Below are positions 1-8,779 of a stretch of 64,000 bases of DNA, one piece after another. The first letter of the stretch is position 1, and each line of letters opens with the position of its first letter. The position numbers and the translations under genes are program-made. The DNA is from Burkholderiales bacterium. Lineage in GTDB: Bacteria > Pseudomonadota > Gammaproteobacteria > Burkholderiales > Burkholderiaceae_F. Location: assembly GCA_020248785.1 (NCBI GenBank), contig JADCGX010000037.1, positions 1 through 64,000 on the forward strand, read 5' to 3'. The notes below the pieces were generated by a model that ran no database searches, was not told where the DNA came from, and saw nothing but the letters and a program-made list of their open reading frames with translations.

Positions 1-10
1 CCCGAGGGGG

Positions 11-102
11 CTGCCCAAAGCGCTCCAATCTAGGCGCAAAGCGCAGCCGTAGCTCGGGCTACGGCGAGCATTTGCAACGACGAGTGGGGCGCTTTGGGCA
101 GT
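11..102. repeat. Large imperfect palindrome next to a gene remnant
   Basis: A 17-base arm at 11-27 pairs with 86-102 with one mismatch. Inside it, GCCGTAG and CTACGGC form a second perfect 7-bp stem around 47-66. The element stops about 40 bp before a truncated DUF3489 tail, so it may be a REP-like element or the end of a mobile piece that replaced the 5' part of that gene. No transposase is visible next to it. Confidence 0.5.
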
Positions 103-140
103 CACAGCGGGCATGTCGGATTGCCTCTCACCCTCTCAGC

Positions 141-197
141 CTGAACGTGGTGCTGACGCGCAACGCCGCCGGCGAGCGGGTGTACCGCATCAGTTGA
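141..197 (+). pseudogene. 3' remnant of a DUF3489 gene
   Basis: The frame reads LNVVLTRNAAGERVYRIS and then TGA. It matches the last 18 residues of the intact DUF3489 protein at 8992-9480 with three or four changes. Everything upstream is unrelated and structured, so only the tail survives. It marks the left edge of the direct repeat. Confidence 0.75.
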
Positions 198-471
198 CGG
201 TCGGCCGCACCGCAGAGGGCCGGAGTTCAGTTCCGACCCTTGGGGTACGCACGTCCTGCGTACCCTGGTCGTCCTTGCGGCCGATGGCCTTGGCGGCGGC
301 GCCGGCCTGCAAACCGCAAACCCTGCAAACCTCGGTTTGCACCCTGACGGTGGCGAAGCGCCGCGCTCGCGCCCCCGCGTATGGGAACTTCGCCAGGACG
401 GACCCCTTTCGCCTGGCGCAGCCGATGGGGTCACGAAACATGAGGGCACCGTCGACCCCGCAGGCCAACCT

Positions 472-801
472 TCAGGCGTCGCCGGGTTCCTGCATCCAAG
501 CCGGGATGTCACGCTGCCCGTGCAACACACGCCAGACGTCGACGTGATCGGGGTGCTCGACGTAGAAGACCAGATAGGGATACCGCGTCAGCGGCCACGA
601 GCGAAGGCCCGGCAGGTTCAACTCGTGGGCGTATCGCGGCGAGCCCGTGGCCGGGTGCCGGCCGATGTGGCGGTACGCGTCCTCCAGGGCGTCGATGAAG
701 CCGAGCGCGGCGGTCTCGGCACCTTCGGCCAGGTAGTGTGCGACCGCGTCCTCGACGTCCCGATGGGCCTGCTCGCGCGGGACGACGGGCTTGGCCTTCA
801 C
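472..801 (-). CDS. parE: ParE/RelE-family toxin
   Basis: A 109-residue protein of the ParE/RelE superfamily, normally a small toxin (gyrase poison or mRNA endonuclease) neutralised by the partner encoded just upstream. The C-terminal half carries the family-typical run YPYLVFYVEHPDHVDVWRVL, then HGQRDIPAW, and the N-terminal half contains AVAHYLAEGAETAALGFIDA. The start is a GTG at 801 that overlaps the antitoxin stop (GTGA), so translation is probably coupled. A second, frameshifted copy lies at 9615-9939. The family is clear; the target is not. Confidence 0.85.
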   Translation of the reverse strand: MKAKPVVPREQAHRDVEDAVAHYLAEGAETAALGFIDALEDAYRHIGRHPATGSPRYAHELNLPGLRSWPLTRYPYLVFYVEHPDHVDVWRVLHGQRDIPAWMQEPGDA

Positions 802-1061
802 GACCGGCCGCGTGCCTTGCCTGTCGCCTTGGCCGCGCCGCGTACCCGCTCGCGCAAGCCCTCGAAGTAGGTCTCGTTCACCGGCGCCGTGGGAGCCGAC
901 GATGCGCCCGCCAGCAGCAGGTTGCGCAGCTGGAGCCGGTCCTGATCGCGGCGGATCAGTTCGCGCACGTATTCGCTGCTGGTGCCGTAGCCGCGTTGGC
1001 TGACCTGCTCGTCGACGAAGGCCTTGAGGCTGTCGGGCAAGGAGATGTTCATCGTGCTCAT
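798..1061 (-). CDS. parD: ParD-type ribbon-helix-helix antitoxin
   Basis: An 87-residue protein beginning MSTMNISLPDSLKAFVDEQV, the RHH DNA-binding fold of type II ParD antitoxins, followed by GTSSEYVRELIRRDQ and a basic C-terminal tail that would wrap the toxin. It should bind ParE and repress its own promoter, which must lie in the short region above 1061. It overlaps parE by four bases. Its last codons (KARGRS) recur fused to a repA fragment near 9940-9958, so a second antitoxin copy was lost there. Confidence 0.85.
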   Translation of the reverse strand: MSTMNISLPDSLKAFVDEQVSQRGYGTSSEYVRELIRRDQDRLQLRNLLLAGASSAPTAPVNETYFEGLRERVRGAAKATGKARGRS

Positions 1062-1177
1062 GCCGGCAGGTTAGACAGCTTGGCAAAATTTGGCAAGACT
1101 GTCCCGCAGCGGGCAGCCATCAGAGGCGAGGGAGGTGAGCATTCCCGATGCTCACCCTCTCTACAGAGCGCAACCAC

Positions 1178-1336
1178 CGGGAAGCCGGGAACCTCCTGTT
1201 TTCCCTGGGGGCGGACCGTTCCCACCCTTGCCCGGGAACGATTCAGTCCGGGAACGCTGATTCCCCGCGTCAGTGCTGGGTTTGCCGTTCCCACCCGGCC
1301 TTGCCTTCCCGGCCGGGAACCGGGAAGCCGGGAACG
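1178..1336. repeat. Cluster of GGGAAC / GTTCCC repeats
   Basis: Between the ParDE pair and the next gene remnant the hexamer GGGAAC or its complement occurs at least seven times, often as CCGGGAAC, with several face-to-face pairs (1219-1239 and 1288-1320). No reading frame with recognisable homology covers it. It could be an iteron-like array, a multi-site operator or a fold-back structure. Function unknown. Confidence 0.5.
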
Positions 1337-1581
1337 CTCAGGCCATCACGACCTGGGCACGAACCTCGACCTTCAGCGCGCTTGATGACGGCGAAGATCG
1401 CGGATGCATTGGTCATGGTCGGATCGCCCGACTGCGACAGCATCCGGCGCAGGCTCTTGGCCGGCTTGTCGATCTCGTCGGCCAGCGCCTCGAAGCCCAC
1501 GGTGGCGGTGACGAGGTCGCACAGGATCAGCTTGGCGGACTCCGGTTCGCCGTCGACGAACAGGGTGATGGCCTCGGCCAG
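1270..1581 (-). pseudogene. HigA-like antidote protein, 5'-truncated
   Basis: The frame reads LAEAITLFVDGEPESAKLIL, then CDLVTATVGFEALADEIDKP and SLRRMLSQSGDPTMTNASAI. This is the conserved body of the roughly 95-residue 'addiction module antidote' (HigA/XRE-like) family. The usual first 20-25 residues are missing: upstream the DNA switches to rhuM in another frame. The C-terminus runs into the GGGAAC repeats. The toxin partner is absent. The hybrid reads as a recombination scar. Confidence 0.7.
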
Positions 1582-1582
1582 C

Positions 1583-1966
1583 GTCGTCCAGGGTGAAGCC
1601 CTTGACCAGATACTCGCGCAGGCGCTCGGTGGCCCAGCGGCGGAACTGCGTGCCGCGCGCAGACCGAACCCGATAGCCCACGGCCAGGATGGCATCGAGG
1701 TTGTAGTAGGCCACCCGGTAGCTCTTGCCGTCGGCGGCAGTTGTCAACCAATGGTTGACAACTGAATCCGGGTCCAACTCGGCCTCGGCGAAGATCGACT
1801 TCAGGTGCTTGGCGACGTTCTGCTTGCTCGTCTGGAACAGGTCGGCCATACCCCCCTGGGGCAGCCAAAGCGTGTCTGCCACGAATCGACGTTCAACCCG
1901 GGTGCGCCCATCCTCGGTCTCGTAGAGCAGGAATTCGCCGGGCTGCGGCCCTTGCAGCTCGCTCAT
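1583..1966 (-). pseudogene. rhuM: RhuM-family protein, 3'-truncated
   Basis: The first 128 or so residues match the RhuM ('virulence protein RhuM') family: GEFLLYETEDGRTRVERRF, MADLFQTSKQNVAKHLKSIF, YYNLDAILAVGYRVRSARG, FRRWATERLREYLVKGFTLD. The family is usually about 330 residues, but here similarity ends after DD and the DNA continues as an antidote gene in another frame. The formal stop lies at 1373. The start overlaps the res stop by four bases, so it sits at the tail of the mod-res operon. A palindrome with 12-bp arms lies inside it at 1738-1764. Confidence 0.75.
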
Positions 1967-4476
1967 GGCAGATTCGCAAACAACTCATCGAGCTGCGGAT
2001 TGCTGGTGATCAGCAGGAGCTTCTTGATGGCCGCGGCCTGATTGATCTCCAGGCGCGCGAAGTGCTCGCCACCGGCTGAAGACTGCTTGCGGATCAACTG
2101 AATGCGCCCGAACAGCGCACCGTGCCTCTCCGCAAACCTCGCCAGCCCCACGGCCTTCTCGAAGTTGTCGGCCAGGCTTGGATCGTGCGGTTCCAGGATG
2201 TCGATCAACAACTCGCCGCCGACCTTCCGCACCACCACCAGGTCCGGGAACATCGGCCGAATGTCGCCCCCCGTCTCGTACGACACTTCCAGCGACCACG
2301 GCTTGCGGTCCACGTTGCGCAGCCAGCCCACGACTTGCGGATCGGCCAGTTCCTCCTTCAGCACGCCGGCCTCCCAGTTGCCGAGCTCGGCGCGGAACTG
2401 CCCGTTGCCCTCCACGTACAGGTGACGCTCCCACAGCGGATCGGACGGCTGGCGCCTGAAGTCGATGGACTCCGGCAGGTGCCAGGGCACTTCGCTCGGC
2501 TTGGCCGTGGCCAGACGCAGCTTCTCGTAGGCGCTGCGGCGTTGTTCCGTGAGCTTGTGGATGGCCTTCTTGTGCTGGTCGTACAGCGCATTGAAGGCGC
2601 CCTCGGCCAGACCCTCCAGTTCGGCCATGCGCGCGGCATTGCGCGCCAGCACGATGGCCTCGACCTTGACGTCCGTGGCATCGCGCTCGGCGTGCGCGCG
2701 CCAGTACTCCATCTGCAAACCGTGGCTGAAGACGCGGCCGGCTTCCTCGAACAGGCGGTCAATGTCCACGCTCGACGCGCCGATGTGATAGTCCGCCTCG
2801 GGCTCCGTCACGCTGGTGCCGTTTCGCACGGCCAATGTGCGCAAGCCCACATGGCTGATGGCCTTGGCCGCTGCGTCGAACAGGCCCGACGTCTTGAGCG
2901 CCGCGACACGTTCGCCCATCCAGATGACGATCTGGGCCTTGGCGTGCCCCCACGCCTCCTCGTCGATCTCGTCGAGGGTCAGGCTGCGGGCGATGGCCAT
3001 GTACCGTCGCAGCGGGCTTTGCGCCCGCGCCGCATTCACGCGGTAGGTCACCAGCTCGTGCAGCGCCGCAAACAGGGCTTCGGTTCCTTCGCGGCGCTTG
3101 AGCACTACCAGCTCGCGGCTGGAGCCCGTCTCCGCCGGCGGCACCTCTTCCTGGTTGTGCAGCGACGCCACCACGCCTTGCACCGTCTGCGTATCGAAGT
3201 ACGGCAGGAACAGATGCACGTCGTTCAGCGCCGCGTCCTTCTCGATCCGCCGCGCCAACGGGGTGCGGACCATGCGGCCAAGCAACTGTGCGATGTAGGT
3301 GTGATCCTCTGCACGGCGGAACGACATCATCACTTCGGCGCGCGGGCAGTCCCAGCCGGTGGACAGACTGGTCTTGAAGAACACTACGCCGATGTTCTTG
3401 TCCGCGTCGATGCGCGAAGCCTCCACCTTGCGCACGCGCCGGCCGCCCACGTCCAGATCACCGGTGTCGTGCATGGCGTGCGCCGCCTCGCCTTCGTGCA
3501 GACGGCGCCCGATCGCGCTCTCGATCACGGTCAGCGCATCGGCCAGGTTGGTCTTGGTCAACTGCTGGGCCGTGCCGTTGTCCACCTGCACCACCAGCAC
3601 CGGCCAGACGGTCGCCTCTTGTTCGTCCTTGCAGTAGGCCCCCCAGGCCAGCGTCATTTGGTTCCAGCGGCGCGCCGCCTCTTCCAGCAGACCCATTTCC
3701 GCCGTCGTGGCCGATTCCGGGTGGTGGATCAGGATGCGGTCTTTCAACAGGCCCGACTTGCGCACCTCCTCGGCCGGGATGGCGACCTTGTGCACGGTGT
3801 GCGGGGCGTGCTCCAGCAGGTCCATGAAGCGCTTGGGCGTGGCCGATACGCCAATCACCAGCGGCATCTTCACCAGGCCCGCTTCCGGGTGGCCGAGCAG
3901 AAATCGCTGCATCAGCGTCTGCGCGGCCTGCGCGCCGCGGCCCGAGGTCATGCCCCGGTGCGCCTCGTCGATGACTACGTAGAAGCGGTCAGGAACGGCT
4001 CGCGCCGTGTTGGTCAGCGTCTCCCAGATCAGATGCTGACGCCCGTCACCGCGGTTGGTCAGCGGCTGGTTGACGGCGAGCTTCTGCGTGTTGATGAAGT
4101 AGATGCGCCCGCCTTGCAGCTGCGGCGCATCGAAATGCGCGTCGATGGTGATGAGCTGGCTGACGCGATAGACCTTGTCCGACTTGCTCTCGATCTTGAG
4201 CTTGGTCTGCTCGTTGAGCTCGGGCATGTCCGACACCCACAGGATCACGGCATCCGGCTGCGGTGCCCAGTCCAGCGGCCACGCCAGTTCGTCGTCCGGC
4301 TGGTCGAGGATGGCCTCGAACAGCGCCGTCATGATGATGGTCTTGCCGCTTCCGGTGGGCGCGGAGAAGGCAATGGCCTGCGGGTTGTCGGTGCTGGCGA
4401 ACTTGCGCGCCGCAACGATCTTGTCCCGCAGCTGGTGGAGCGCATCGCGCTGGAAATCGAACAGCGTGACTTTCAT
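1963..4476 (-). CDS. res: Type III-like restriction subunit (superfamily 2 helicase)
   Basis: An 837-residue protein. The N-terminal helicase has Walker A SAPTGSGKT, the DEAH box VVIDEAHRG and motif VI QLLGRMVRTPLAR. Such Res subunits translocate on DNA and cut when two unmethylated Mod sites meet. The C-terminal region (about 720-800) holds the place where a PD-(D/E)xK nuclease is expected: MFPDLVVVRKVGGELLIDIL followed by EPHD. PD is present but the expected ExK lysine is not visible, so cleavage activity is uncertain. The start overlaps the mod stop by four bases (ATGA). Confidence 0.9.
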   Translation of the reverse strand: MKVTLFDFQRDALHQLRDKIVAARKFASTDNPQAIAFSAPTGSGKTIIMTALFEAILDQPDDELAWPLDWAPQPDAVILWVSDMPELNEQTKLKIESKSDKVYRVSQLITIDAHFDAPQLQGGRIYFINTQKLAVNQPLTNRGDGRQHLIWETLTNTARAVPDRFYVVIDEAHRGMTSGRGAQAAQTLMQRFLLGHPEAGLVKMPLVIGVSATPKRFMDLLEHAPHTVHKVAIPAEEVRKSGLLKDRILIHHPESATTAEMGLLEEAARRWNQMTLAWGAYCKDEQEATVWPVLVVQVDNGTAQQLTKTNLADALTVIESAIGRRLHEGEAAHAMHDTGDLDVGGRRVRKVEASRIDADKNIGVVFFKTSLSTGWDCPRAEVMMSFRRAEDHTYIAQLLGRMVRTPLARRIEKDAALNDVHLFLPYFDTQTVQGVVASLHNQEEVPPAETGSSRELVVLKRREGTEALFAALHELVTYRVNAARAQSPLRRYMAIARSLTLDEIDEEAWGHAKAQIVIWMGERVAALKTSGLFDAAAKAISHVGLRTLAVRNGTSVTEPEADYHIGASSVDIDRLFEEAGRVFSHGLQMEYWRAHAERDATDVKVEAIVLARNAARMAELEGLAEGAFNALYDQHKKAIHKLTEQRRSAYEKLRLATAKPSEVPWHLPESIDFRRQPSDPLWERHLYVEGNGQFRAELGNWEAGVLKEELADPQVVGWLRNVDRKPWSLEVSYETGGDIRPMFPDLVVVRKVGGELLIDILEPHDPSLADNFEKAVGLARFAERHGALFGRIQLIRKQSSAGGEHFARLEINQAAAIKKLLLITSNPQLDELFANLP

Positions 4477-7040
4477 GCCCGCGCCCCTTTCGCGTCGGCC
4501 TGAACATCGGCCCGAACGGTTTGAACGGTGGCGCGGTCTTGGCTCTGGTTGATCATGAAGTTGTGCAGGAAGTCCCGGTACAACTGCACCACCTGCAGGC
4601 CGGGGTTGGCTTTCTCGGCGACCTCCCGCACGTCCTGCGCCATGCTCTTGAACGACTCGTCGGCGTCGGTGACGACGAACACATGCGACACGCCTGCACG
4701 GCCGGCCAGCGCCTTGAGCAGACGGCCCATGCGGGTTTCATCGAGCAGCACCACGAAATTTCCCTCGGGTGCGAACAGGGCCGGCTCGGGCTCGCTGCGC
4801 TTGAGCTCCGGCCGCGGCCCCACGGCCCCGGCCTTCAGCCACAGCAGCGGCAGGATCTCCCTGAAGGCGCGGCGCAGCGACACGCGTTCGGGGTCGAGGA
4901 AGTCGAGCTTGAAATACGCCAGGTTGGCCGCAAAGCCCGCGCTCATGGGCCGCTTTTCTTCTTCCGTCACGAGCAAGGGTCCGAGCAGTTCCACCACCTG
5001 CGCCTTAAACTGATCGAACACCCGTTTGACGGGTGTGACGATGTAGATCTCGGTGATGTGCTCCTGACCGTCCAGCGCCTCCAGCCAGGCTTCGGCCTCG
5101 GCCACGTCGAACAGCACGCTGGCCTTGTGGTCCTCCGAAACGATGAAGGGGCACGGGTCCTTGACGAGCGTTTGCGGCAGGCCGTCGATCAGCGCCACGA
5201 CCTGCTTCTTCTTGGCCGTCGTGTCGAGCGTCGCCGGATCGACAAAGCCGATCTGCGTGAAGCTGCGTGCCTTCTCACGTTCCACCGTCTTGCCGGTGAA
5301 GTACTCGCCCGCGAGCGTCGTGCCGTCGTCGCGGTGGCCCAACGTTGTGTACTCACTGCGCGGCCAGGTCACCGAGCGGCAGATGCCGAGTGCCTCCCAG
5401 TCTGGGTCGCCAGGCTGCAGCCCGCGGGACCGCAGCAAATCGGCCTCCTCACCGGAAATCTCGTTGTTCGTGACCAGGATGCAGCGGCGCCGGCCACCAT
5501 CGAGGGCGTTGAGGACGTTGACGGCATGTAGGCTTGTGCCGCTTCCCGCGAAGAAATCGAGGATCAGTGCGTTGGGCTTGTTCTCCACAAAGAGTCGAAG
5601 AGCATCGCCGACTGCATACAGGCTCTTCGGAAAAGGAAACTTCCGCCCTGGCAGTATTTCTCGTAGCAATGACGTCCCGTAGGTTCCGGCCTCGTGCTTT
5701 CCTTCTCTCCAGGTTGTTGTGGGGCGGCTTGATTTGCCTGTCGGATCGATCACGATCCAAGAACCATCGTGTCGCTTTCCCTGGATTTCCAGCTTGCCAC
5801 CTTCGAGCTTCTTGATGTTCGGCGCGGTGAGGTAGGCAAAGACATAGGGCTGCAATTCGGAAGACCCATTCTTTGAAACTCGAACGAATCCTGCCTGAAG
5901 CGCCTTTCTCAGGCTCGGGCCTGTAAGCCCCCAGTTCATCTCCATTCCATCTTCTTCTCGGATTGGAAAGACAGCGGTGCACCCCGGCATGGTTGGTGCG
6001 TCTGTGCGCGACGTGCCATGCCTGAGTGGCTCGCCGATGAGTTCTATTTGGTGCGAAATGTCGTTTACGTAGATTGGATAGAACTGCGATGGCCCTCCCT
6101 TCGGGGTTCCGCGCGCTGACTCAACATCGGTTCTGCGTAGGTACCGCCACCGAACCTCATGGGCCAAGCCCGCTCCCGAGCGGTCTGGAACGACTGCGCC
6201 ACCGAGAAATACGAAGAAGATAAATTCGTCGGTGCGAGAGAAATACGTAGTCCGAGCGGTGCCCTTTGGATTGATCACCGATGAAACCATCTGGACGGTG
6301 GCCTCTGGAAACACTTGCTCCAGCAGAATTCCAAGGCGCAAGTATTCCTTCTCGTCGATGGTCACAATCAATACCGAGTCGTTCGGGTTCAGCAACTTCT
6401 TGGCCACAAGCAAGCGGCGCTCCATCATCGCCAACCACTTGCTGTGTCGCCATTGATCGTTTTCATCCACGTAGTCGTTGTTGTATTTCCAATCTCGCGC
6501 GCCGCTGTTGTACGGCGGGTCGATGTAGATGCAGTCCACCTGCGTGGCGTAGAGATACTCCAGCAGCTGCAACGCGTGGTAGTTGTCGGCCTCGATCAGC
6601 GTGTGCCACGGCGCATCGGCCGGACCATTGGCCACCGCATCCACCGGCACCAGCGACGGGAAGATCGGCTCGCCGAACTGGCGCACGACCAGGAGCTCGT
6701 CCACCGCCCACCGCACCGGCTCTAGCGCCACCCCGTGTTCGGTCGCGCGCGCAGGCGAGGCCTGGGCGGCGTCGCCGGGCTTGATGCAGGTGGCCATGCC
6801 GTCCTTGACCTGCTGGACCTGCCAAATGTCCTTCAGCGGGTCCTTCAGCGAGCCGTCACGCCGGCACACCAGGTCGCCACGACGCGGCCTGGCCTTGTAC
6901 AGGGGCAGCAGCTCCGGCAGATGGTCTTCGAACACCAGGCCGAACTTCTTCTCCTTCGACGCACTGGCCCATTCAGCGGCCAGGCGCTCGCGAAGACGCG
7001 GGTCACTGACCTGGGCAATCAAATCGTGGATGGCAGACAA
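4473..7040 (-). CDS. mod: Type III-like site-specific DNA methyltransferase
   Basis: An 855-residue adenine-type methyltransferase. The catalytic motif IDPPYNSG lies near residue 173 and the AdoMet-binding motif LDFFAGSGTS near residue 495. This order (motif IV before I) is the beta class used by type III Mod proteins, with the target-recognition part between them. The central part, about 5600-6470, is clearly poorer in G+C than both ends, which suggests exchange of the recognition domain. Mod modifies and confers specificity on Res, encoded just downstream. The start at 7040 gives a normal family length. Confidence 0.9.
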   Translation of the reverse strand: MSAIHDLIAQVSDPRLRERLAAEWASASKEKKFGLVFEDHLPELLPLYKARPRRGDLVCRRDGSLKDPLKDIWQVQQVKDGMATCIKPGDAAQASPARATEHGVALEPVRWAVDELLVVRQFGEPIFPSLVPVDAVANGPADAPWHTLIEADNYHALQLLEYLYATQVDCIYIDPPYNSGARDWKYNNDYVDENDQWRHSKWLAMMERRLLVAKKLLNPNDSVLIVTIDEKEYLRLGILLEQVFPEATVQMVSSVINPKGTARTTYFSRTDEFIFFVFLGGAVVPDRSGAGLAHEVRWRYLRRTDVESARGTPKGGPSQFYPIYVNDISHQIELIGEPLRHGTSRTDAPTMPGCTAVFPIREEDGMEMNWGLTGPSLRKALQAGFVRVSKNGSSELQPYVFAYLTAPNIKKLEGGKLEIQGKRHDGSWIVIDPTGKSSRPTTTWREGKHEAGTYGTSLLREILPGRKFPFPKSLYAVGDALRLFVENKPNALILDFFAGSGTSLHAVNVLNALDGGRRRCILVTNNEISGEEADLLRSRGLQPGDPDWEALGICRSVTWPRSEYTTLGHRDDGTTLAGEYFTGKTVEREKARSFTQIGFVDPATLDTTAKKKQVVALIDGLPQTLVKDPCPFIVSEDHKASVLFDVAEAEAWLEALDGQEHITEIYIVTPVKRVFDQFKAQVVELLGPLLVTEEEKRPMSAGFAANLAYFKLDFLDPERVSLRRAFREILPLLWLKAGAVGPRPELKRSEPEPALFAPEGNFVVLLDETRMGRLLKALAGRAGVSHVFVVTDADESFKSMAQDVREVAEKANPGLQVVQLYRDFLHNFMINQSQDRATVQTVRADVQADAKGARA

Positions 7041-7158
7041 CAGACTCTCCTCGCTGCTCGTGGGCCGCAGCGGGCCACGAACTTCATGTCAATCAGCAGT
7101 TCAATCCGAAGGGCGGGCAGGTCACCGCTGCGCCTGCGCATGGTGCGTCCGGTGACCA

Positions 7159-8631
7159 TCATCCATTGGCGTCCGGAATTTCGATCGCGCCCATCCAGTA
7201 GCAGAGCAAGGGCGCGGGTATGCGCATGATCTGCGTGGCCGTGGCCTCGGCGCCGGGCGCTGGCACCGGCAAACCCTGCATCGGCCCGAAGTCGTCCAGC
7301 GACTTCGTGACGACGTAACCGCGCGCGATGCGCTTGGCCTGGCACAGCTCGATCAGGCCCTTCAGCTCGCGTGCGCCGGTGTGCTGGGCGCGGTACTTCA
7401 CCTCGAAGGGGATCAGCTCCCCGCCCACTTCGGCGACGAGATCGACCTCGTGTTCGCGCTTGCCGCGCCAGTACGAGAAGCGCACGTTCTGCGCGTAGTA
7501 GCGGGCGAACAGGTGCTTGAACACGGCGGTTTCGGTGGCCACGCCCAGGGCAGCGGCATCCTCCAGGATGGCCTTGCCCTTGAGCATCACCGCCGGCGCA
7601 ATGGCCGCATCGGCCAGGTAGATCTTGAAGCGGGCGCGCAGCACGTCCTTGCCGTAGCCGTAAGGCGGCAGGCGGTAGATCAGGTGCGTGGCCTCCAGCA
7701 GCTCGATGAAGTGCTGCGCCGTCGGGCGCTTGACCTCCAGGTTGCTGCACAGGTCCACCATGTCCAGCAGGCCGCCGTCGTGCAGGCACAGGTAGAGGAA
7801 GGTGTGCTCCAGGTCCAGCACGCGGCGCACGCCGAACAGCGCGGTCATGTCGCGCTTGAGCACCTTGTCGATGATGTCCTCGCGCAGCAGCCGCTGCGCC
7901 TGCGTGACGCTGTCTACTTGCGCGGTCTGCGGAAAGCCGCCGCGCAGCAGGTACTCGTGGAAGTGGCCGACGTAGTCTCGCCCCAGGTCAGTGGCGCGGT
8001 AGAAGTCCGCCGGCGCCCAGTCGAACAGGTCGCGCAGGCTGCGCAGCTTGGGCAGCTCGGGCAGTTGCAGACGCTTAATCTGCAGGTACTCGTAGAACGA
8101 CAGCGTGGTCAGCCGGATCGTGTGCCAGCGGCCGACGCCGGACTCCTGGTCAGCCTCCACGAGCGGCATGGCCGAACCGGTGAATGCGATGCGCCGGTCC
8201 TTGCGGAAGTCGACCTGGTGCTTGACCCAGGTGCCCACTTCCTCCCCGTGATTGCGGATGAACTGGGCTTCGTCAAGCAGCAGGTACTCCGGCCCTTCGG
8301 CGCGTGGCTCACGCTCGCGCCAGGCATCGATCACGGCATCGATGCCGGCCAGCTTCAGGATTGGATGGTCGAAGGTGGCGTAGAGGATGTTGGCGGCGGG
8401 CACGCCGGCGCGGAGCAGCGCATCCGCGGCCTGCAGCATCAGCGTGGTCTTGCCGATCTGCCGCGCACCGGAGAGCATCACGGCCCGGGGCGCGGGCGGT
8501 GCGGTCAGCCAGGCGTGGAGTTCGCGGAAGGCCGCGCGCCGCCACTTGGGCAGGTCGGCAATGGCCTCGCCCCGCCACCAGGGGTTGAACTGGGCGAGGA
8601 CGGCGACGAGCTCTTCCTTGGAGACTCTCAT
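7159..8631 (-). CDS. AAA-type ATPase with DUF4143 domain
   Basis: Starting at MRVSKEELVAV, preceded by AGGTAGGA, the protein has 490 residues. It has a P-loop (SGARQIGKTTLM), an acidic Walker B (YLLLDEAQF), a TGSAMPL sensor-like segment and the C-terminal DUF4143 part, in which KREHEVDLVAEVGGELIPFE resembles the nuclease-fold core of this family. Such genes are common in islands and are often variable or single cargo genes; the biochemical role is not established. It is 118 bp upstream of mod on the same strand and could be co-transcribed. Confidence 0.8.
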   Translation of the reverse strand: MRVSKEELVAVLAQFNPWWRGEAIADLPKWRRAAFRELHAWLTAPPAPRAVMLSGARQIGKTTLMLQAADALLRAGVPAANILYATFDHPILKLAGIDAVIDAWREREPRAEGPEYLLLDEAQFIRNHGEEVGTWVKHQVDFRKDRRIAFTGSAMPLVEADQESGVGRWHTIRLTTLSFYEYLQIKRLQLPELPKLRSLRDLFDWAPADFYRATDLGRDYVGHFHEYLLRGGFPQTAQVDSVTQAQRLLREDIIDKVLKRDMTALFGVRRVLDLEHTFLYLCLHDGGLLDMVDLCSNLEVKRPTAQHFIELLEATHLIYRLPPYGYGKDVLRARFKIYLADAAIAPAVMLKGKAILEDAAALGVATETAVFKHLFARYYAQNVRFSYWRGKREHEVDLVAEVGGELIPFEVKYRAQHTGARELKGLIELCQAKRIARGYVVTKSLDDFGPMQGLPVPAPGAEATATQIMRIPAPLLCYWMGAIEIPDANG

Positions 8632-8660
8632 GCGCCAGATCCTACCTGAAAACACGCTTT

Positions 8661-8680
8661 AGTTAAAGCACACATTAACT
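8661..8680. promoter_or_regulatory. AGTTAA-N8-TTAACT inverted repeat
   Basis: A 6-bp perfect inverted repeat in a locally A+T-rich stretch 30-50 bp upstream of the DUF4143 ATPase start and 100 bp upstream of the divergent small gene. It is a plausible operator or promoter element for either. No protein is assigned. Confidence 0.3.
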
Positions 8681-8779
8681 GAAGTCGCCTCATAGCGCGA
8701 ATATCCGCATCGCCGGGCGCTTGGCTTCGGGGCGGAACAGCGCGTGAATCACTGCATCGCGATCAACCCGGAGACCCCG

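Larger units (their letters stand above)
137..820. repeat. Direct repeat, left copy (DUF3489 tail to parE)
   Basis: This stretch matches 9416-9958 in the same orientation: the last codons of a DUF3489 gene, an intergenic segment that includes a block of about 55 identical bases (306-360 versus 9497-9551), and the whole parE reading frame. The left copy has about 110 extra bases between the gene end and the identical block. The right copy has a frameshifted parE. The res, mod and DUF4143 genes lie between the copies. Confidence 0.75.

Noticed and set aside
7019-7789. A 256-codon minus-strand frame overlapping the DUF4143 gene end
   Set aside because: It is a shifted reading of the same DNA. 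Its Arg/Ala/Gly-rich sequence has no family features, and the gap between the genes has no other gene.
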